Assembly: GCA_019136655.1 (NCBI GenBank)
Contig: JAGVTU010000010.1
Coordinates: forward strand, 124,001 to 188,000
Length of the DNA stretch: 64,000 nucleotides
Origin: Bacteroidota bacterium
Lineage (GTDB): Bacteria > Bacteroidota > Bacteroidia > AKYH767-A > OLB10
Direction of reading: 5' to 3'
Shown: one piece after another, positions 59,828-64,000 of the stretch
Numbering within the stretch: the stretch's first letter is position 1
Layout: each line of letters begins with the position of its first letter
The notes under the pieces: model-generated
Database searches by the model: none
Told to the model about the DNA's origin: nothing
Seen by the model: only the letters and a program-made list of their open reading frames with translations
Program-made: the position numbers and the translations under genes

Positions 59828-62614
59828 ATGATGTTTTTTATTCGAAAAGTAATGCTGGCCTTATGCCTTGGTTTACCTCTGGCAGGCTGGTCGCAGACGG
59901 GTATCATCAGAGGTGTTTTGCTCGATGACAAAAGTGTTCCGTTAACTGATGAAACGGTGCTTTTAAGAGGTACCAACAATCAGGCGGTAACAGACAAGGA
60001 TGGCAAGTTTGCAATTGAAAATGTAGCTTACGGAACCTACATGTTAACGGTTCAGGATGTAGCCTACAGCGGGTTTTCAAAAGAAATCAAGGTGAGCGAA
60101 GCCGAAACTGATCTGGGAGAAATTAAACTCACCTACACTCCGGGTGCACAAACCAATGAAGCAGATATTCCTGTGGTGACACTGGATGAGGATGAGGTTC
60201 AGTCATCATCAGCACAAGCCAGTGTATCGAGTGTACTTGGTGCTGCACGTGATGCATTTCAGTCAGCTGCCAATTTCAACTTCAGTATTGCGCGGTTTAA
60301 AACACGCGGATATGAAAGTGAAAACTTCCCTACGCTGATGAACGGAATTGCAGAAGAAGATTTGACAAATGGCCGCACTGCTTACTCGAGCTGGTCAGGA
60401 TTAAATGATGTGTTGCGCTCAAGAGAATCAACATCAGGACTTAACCCTGCCAATTATGCTTTTGGTGGTGTTGGCGGTTCTTACGCCATTGACTCCAGAG
60501 CATCACGTCAGCGAAAACAAATTCAGGCAACTTATTCTTTGACCAACCGAACCTATAACAACAGACTGATGCTTACTTACGGAAGCGGATTCAATAAAAA
60601 AGGTTGGGCCTTTGCAGCATCTATTTCTAAAAGATGGGCTAAAGAAGGATATATTAAAGGAACTTACTACGATGGATTTGCTTACTATCTGGGTGTTTCA
60701 AAACTTATAGACAGACATGAAATTGATTTTACAATCTTAGGAAGTCAGTCAGAGAGTGCGCGTTCATCAACCAATACACAGGAAGTATATGACATTACCG
60801 GTGATCATTACTATAACTCCAACTGGGGTTATCAGAATGGTAAAATCCGCAATGCCAACATCGGAAGAAATCATCAGCCTGTATTTATTTTGAATCATGA
60901 GTATAAGGTAAATAATTCCACTTCATGGTTTACATCCATGTCGTTTACTACAGGCAAGAGAGAAAGCACTGCTCTAAACTGGTTTGCTGCTGACCCTCGT
61001 CCAACTTATTACCGCAACCTGCCTTCATGGCAAACAGACTCTACACTTGCTACAGAGGTTTATAATACTTTAAAAGAAAATCCATCTTTATTGCAGCTTA
61101 ACTGGGATAACATGATTTTGGGTAACAGCGAAAATATCCAGACCGTTACCAATGCAAATGGAATTGCCGGTGAAACCGTTACAGGCAAACAGGCTTTGTA
61201 TCTGATTGAAAACAGAATTATTCAAACCAACCGCTTTAGTGTAAGCACCAACATGAATACCATCGTTAACGATAATGTAACTATCAGCAGTGGATTATCT
61301 TATCAGAAACAAACATCACGCTATTATAAAGAAGCAGAAGATTTGTTAGGTGCAGATTTTTTTGTTGACATTGACAAATTTGCTGATCAGGATTTTCAGG
61401 ACGAACAACTCAGCCAGAGCGACCTGAACAATCCAAACAGAATTGTAAAAGAAGGCGACCGTTTTGGTTATGATTACGAAGCACACATCACACATGCCGA
61501 AGCATGGTCGCAGGCAGTTGCCAAATACAGCCGCATAGATTTATTCGGTGCAATTAAAGCTGCTTACACTTCAGTATATCGTCAGGGTAATTACAGAAAT
61601 GGTTTGTTCCCTGATGACTCTTATGGCAAATCAAAAACTTATGTTTTTCCTGACATCGGAATTAAAGGCGGAATCACCTATAAAATTAATGGCCGTAATT
61701 ATGTATTTGCCAATGCAGGTTATATGACTCAGGCACCATTCTTCAATAACATGTATTTGTCGCCACGTTCGCGCAGCACCGTTGTTGCAAATCCTACAAG
61801 CGAAAAAATAAGTTCTGTTGAAGGAGGTTATTTATTTACTGCTCCTAAAGTAAAAGGAAAACTCAAACTGTATTACACTAATTTTAAAGATGGAACTGAA
61901 ACCCGCTCTTATTATCTGCAGGGATTTGGAACCAACAGTTATGTGAATTATACCATGAGCGATATTGAAAAAGTACATACAGGTACTGAAATTTCAGTAG
62001 ATGCAAATCTGGGTATGGGATTCTCTGCCATTGCAGTGGCTGCCATCGGACAATATTATTACAGCAGTCGCCCCAATGCAACTATTACTGTGGATAACAC
62101 AAACACCGTTCAATCAAGCGGCAATGTTATCTATATGAAAAACCTTCATGTTGACAACACTCCTCAGAATGCATACAGCTTTGGTATCAACTATCGTTCT
62201 AAGAAATTCTGGTATGTAAATCTGAACGCCAACTATTTCACAAATATGTATGTGGATGTGACTCCGGCACGCAGAACAGCAGATGTAATTGACGGATTGG
62301 ATGAAAACAGCCAGGTGCGCGAACAGATACTTAGCCAACAGCGTTATGACAATCAGTTTACACTCGATTTGAATGGTGGTTGGTCAATGAAACTGAACAA
62401 CAAAATAAAAGCACTTAAGCGTAATTCCTTCCTGTTGCTGAATGTAAGTATCAACAACCTGTTGGATAATAAAGACATTATCAACTATGGTTATGAGCAA
62501 GGTCGTATTGACAAAGCAGCTTTGCTTACAAGAGGTGTAGATGTGTTTGCGCCTAAATACAGCTATGCTTTCGGCAGAACTTATATGCTGAATATAATAC
62601 TCAGATTTAATTAA
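59828..62614 (+). CDS. TonB-dependent receptor with carboxypeptidase-like N-domain
   Basis: This 928-residue outer-membrane receptor has a signal peptide (ALCLGLPLAGWSQ), then a carboxypeptidase-regulatory-like domain (about 25-105: IIRGVLLDDKSVPLTDETVL and YGTYMLTV). A plug-like segment follows (about 125-230, SVLGAARDAFQSAANFNFS, RGYESENFPTLMNG). A long beta-barrel ends near LNIILRFN. It takes up a ligand through the outer membrane with TonB energy. The substrate is not visible, and no SusD-like gene is seen; the partner here is a DUF5689 lipoprotein 39 bases downstream. Confidence 0.85.
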   Translation: MMFFIRKVMLALCLGLPLAGWSQTGIIRGVLLDDKSVPLTDETVLLRGTNNQAVTDKDGKFAIENVAYGTYMLTVQDVAYSGFSKEIKVSEAETDLGEIKLTYTPGAQTNEADIPVVTLDEDEVQSSSAQASVSSVLGAARDAFQSAANFNFSIARFKTRGYESENFPTLMNGIAEEDLTNGRTAYSSWSGLNDVLRSRESTSGLNPANYAFGGVGGSYAIDSRASRQRKQIQATYSLTNRTYNNRLMLTYGSGFNKKGWAFAASISKRWAKEGYIKGTYYDGFAYYLGVSKLIDRHEIDFTILGSQSESARSSTNTQEVYDITGDHYYNSNWGYQNGKIRNANIGRNHQPVFILNHEYKVNNSTSWFTSMSFTTGKRESTALNWFAADPRPTYYRNLPSWQTDSTLATEVYNTLKENPSLLQLNWDNMILGNSENIQTVTNANGIAGETVTGKQALYLIENRIIQTNRFSVSTNMNTIVNDNVTISSGLSYQKQTSRYYKEAEDLLGADFFVDIDKFADQDFQDEQLSQSDLNNPNRIVKEGDRFGYDYEAHITHAEAWSQAVAKYSRIDLFGAIKAAYTSVYRQGNYRNGLFPDDSYGKSKTYVFPDIGIKGGITYKINGRNYVFANAGYMTQAPFFNNMYLSPRSRSTVVANPTSEKISSVEGGYLFTAPKVKGKLKLYYTNFKDGTETRSYYLQGFGTNSYVNYTMSDIEKVHTGTEISVDANLGMGFSAIAVAAIGQYYYSSRPNATITVDNTNTVQSSGNVIYMKNLHVDNTPQNAYSFGINYRSKKFWYVNLNANYFTNMYVDVTPARRTADVIDGLDENSQVREQILSQQRYDNQFTLDLNGGWSMKLNNKIKALKRNSFLLLNVSINNLLDNKDIINYGYEQGRIDKAALLTRGVDVFAPKYSYAFGRTYMLNIILRFN

Positions 62615-62653
62615 TAAATAAAAAAATTACATAACTCGAAAATTCAAAATACA

Positions 62654-64000
62654 ATGATAAAAGCAATTAAAACATTCACAGCCTTTGCTCTTTTGGCAGT
62701 AATGGTAAGCACAGTTTCATGTGTTAAAAAAGATGATTTTGACAATGCCCCTACCACCAATATAGATCCGGACATTGTAACCAACACAACAGTAGCCAAT
62801 GTGGTTGCACTTACAAATCCTTCAGCTCCGCAAATGATTACTAATGACATGGTATTTTCTGCTATAGTGGTAGCTGATGACAAATCAGGAAACTATTATA
62901 AAGAAATGATTGTGCAGGACAGCACGGCAGGTATCAGTATTTTGCTCGACCAGCCATCATACTTTACATCTTTCTTCATTGGAAGACGTGTGTTTGTAAA
63001 AGCAAAAGGTTTATACATTCAATCCGTGAACGGTACTCCTAAAATTGGTGTGTTGAATAACGGTTCTGTCTCGGCTATTCCTGCAACACTTATCGGAAAT
63101 TATATAGTAGGTGGCAAATGGGGATTGACTGTTATTCCGGCAAAACGTAATCTGAACACACTTACCGATGCTGACCTCAACACACTGGTACAGTTTGATT
63201 CAGTTGGATTCAGCCCTGCCGATGTAGGACTGACCTATGCTGATGCTGCCAATAAATTAACAGTAAACCGCACAGTGAAAGATTGCAACAACAATTCACT
63301 GATTGTTCGCACGAGTGGTTACGCAAATTTTGCTTCTTCTGTAATTCCATGTAAAGGCGGAAACCTTACAGCCATTTATCAGAAATATAACACCACAGCT
63401 CAGGTATTTATCCGCGATGAAAATGATTTTACAGCAAATCAGGAACGTTGTGATGGAATGGTTTGCACAATCACTTACCTGAGCATTGACAGTTTGCGTA
63501 ATATGTTTGCCGCAGGCACAACAACCATTCCCGGAGGAATTCATATCAAAGCAACCGTTACATCTGACTATACTACCAATGCACTGGCAACAGGTAATAT
63601 TATTTTTCAGGATGCTACTGCCGGAATTTGTATTCGTTTCACCTCTACTCCAAACTATACGCTGGGTACACAGGTTGACCTGAATGTTGGCGGATTGAGT
63701 TTATCGGAACATTATGGATGGTTGCAAATCAATAATGCTGCTGCAGGAACCATTATCAGTGGATTACCTTCTATAACTCCAACAGAAATTACTCTTGCAG
63801 ATGCAACTGCTAATTTTGAGAAATATGAATCTATGCTGATAAAAGTAGTTAACGTTACCATCAACAACGGAACAGCAACTACTTATTATGATGCATCATC
63901 AGGTAAACTTACAATAAGTGATGGTACTACGCCAAATTCAATTGTGCTTTACACCAGAAGTGCAGCAACCTTTGCAAGTTCAAGCACACCTACAACACCT
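62654..64000 (+). CDS. DUF5689-type lipoprotein, 3' end outside window
   Basis: From ATG 62654 the frame is open to the last base (449 codons), so the gene continues beyond. A lipoprotein signal (AFALLAVMVSTVSC, lipid Cys23) is followed by Lys-Lys-Asp-Asp. The visible part holds two tandem domains (about 45-200 and 265-425), each of the form (I/V)xATVxxDxxxGNxxxxxxxQDxTAGIxI, the OB-like pattern of DUF5689. In other Bacteroidota such proteins are encoded beside TonB receptors, often with a nuclease/phosphatase gene; the neighbour beyond the edge is not visible. Surface binding of a ligand for the receptor is an inference. Confidence 0.75.
   Translation, partial: MIKAIKTFTAFALLAVMVSTVSCVKKDDFDNAPTTNIDPDIVTNTTVANVVALTNPSAPQMITNDMVFSAIVVADDKSGNYYKEMIVQDSTAGISILLDQPSYFTSFFIGRRVFVKAKGLYIQSVNGTPKIGVLNNGSVSAIPATLIGNYIVGGKWGLTVIPAKRNLNTLTDADLNTLVQFDSVGFSPADVGLTYADAANKLTVNRTVKDCNNNSLIVRTSGYANFASSVIPCKGGNLTAIYQKYNTTAQVFIRDENDFTANQERCDGMVCTITYLSIDSLRNMFAAGTTTIPGGIHIKATVTSDYTTNALATGNIIFQDATAGICIRFTSTPNYTLGTQVDLNVGGLSLSEHYGWLQINNAAAGTIISGLPSITPTEITLADATANFEKYESMLIKVVNVTINNGTATTYYDASSGKLTISDGTTPNSIVLYTRSAATFASSSTPTTP

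Noticed and set aside
1-64000. Mobile elements, attachment sites, toxin-antitoxin or phage-defence genes
   Set aside because: No transposase, integrase, terminal inverted repeats or recognisable defence proteins were seen; the only tRNA has no nearby integrase or visible partial copy.

Overview
The window looks like a chromosomal segment of a gliding-type member of the Bacteroidota (Sphingobacteriia/Chitinophagia-like; genus not determinable by eye). The evidence is the type IX secretion (T9SS) cargo domains, a PorP/SprF-like protein, SprB repeats, DUF5723/DUF5689/HU-CCDC81 families, AT-rich DNA, and many upstream TAnnTTTG -7 boxes typical of the phylum's housekeeping sigma factor. I see no insertion sequence, prophage, CRISPR array or rRNA. 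Most of the window is an ordinary core genome. The unusual parts are a giant repeat adhesin operon, an eight-CUB secreted protein next to cyanophycin synthetase, and two sensor kinase/LytTR pairs.

Layout: 0-5 kb: a 5'-truncated polysaccharide-deacetylase-like gene, a HU-CCDC81/SPOR membrane protein, tRNA-Asp with its terminator, a doxX-uspA pair and a YitT transporter. 5.2-9.7 kb: the envelope operon uppS-bamA-ompH-ompH (minus strand). 10-16.7 kb: cyanophycin synthetase (cphA), preceded by a T9SS protein with eight CUB repeats and a lipoprotein. 16.9-23.3 kb: a TPR histidine kinase/LytTR regulator pair, an RsmF-like rRNA methyltransferase and a TMTC-like membrane-TPR protein. 23.4-27 kb: a YgjV-like protein with a possible acetyltransferase-like tail, and the two-subunit 2-oxoacid:ferredoxin oxidoreductase korAB. 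27-32 kb: outer-membrane and lipoprotein genes of unknown role and a T9SS type-B cargo protein. 32.3-36.9 kb: a propeller sensor kinase with a receiver-PAS-LytTR regulator. 37-42 kb: a glycosyltransferase/kinase-fold pair, dnaX and a flavin reductase. 42-57.2 kb: an operon encoding a 3974-residue SprB-repeat adhesin, a PorP/SprF protein and a PorE-like OmpA protein, with a small secreted protein divergent to it. 57.8-64 kb: NADP isocitrate dehydrogenase, a DUF486 protein, a TonB-dependent receptor, and a DUF5689 lipoprotein that runs off the end.

How the parts fit: uppS-bamA-ompH supplies the lipid carrier and the outer-membrane insertion machinery on which the PorP-like protein, TonB receptor and OmpA proteins depend. 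Three proteins carry recognisable T9SS C-terminal signals (CUB protein type A; the 743-residue protein and the giant adhesin type B). The PorP/SprF protein encoded just after the adhesin is its likely dedicated export/anchoring partner. icd and korAB give consecutive oxidative TCA steps, isocitrate to 2-oxoglutarate to succinyl-CoA, if the Kor enzyme uses 2-oxoglutarate. All functional calls come from reading motifs; no database search was run.
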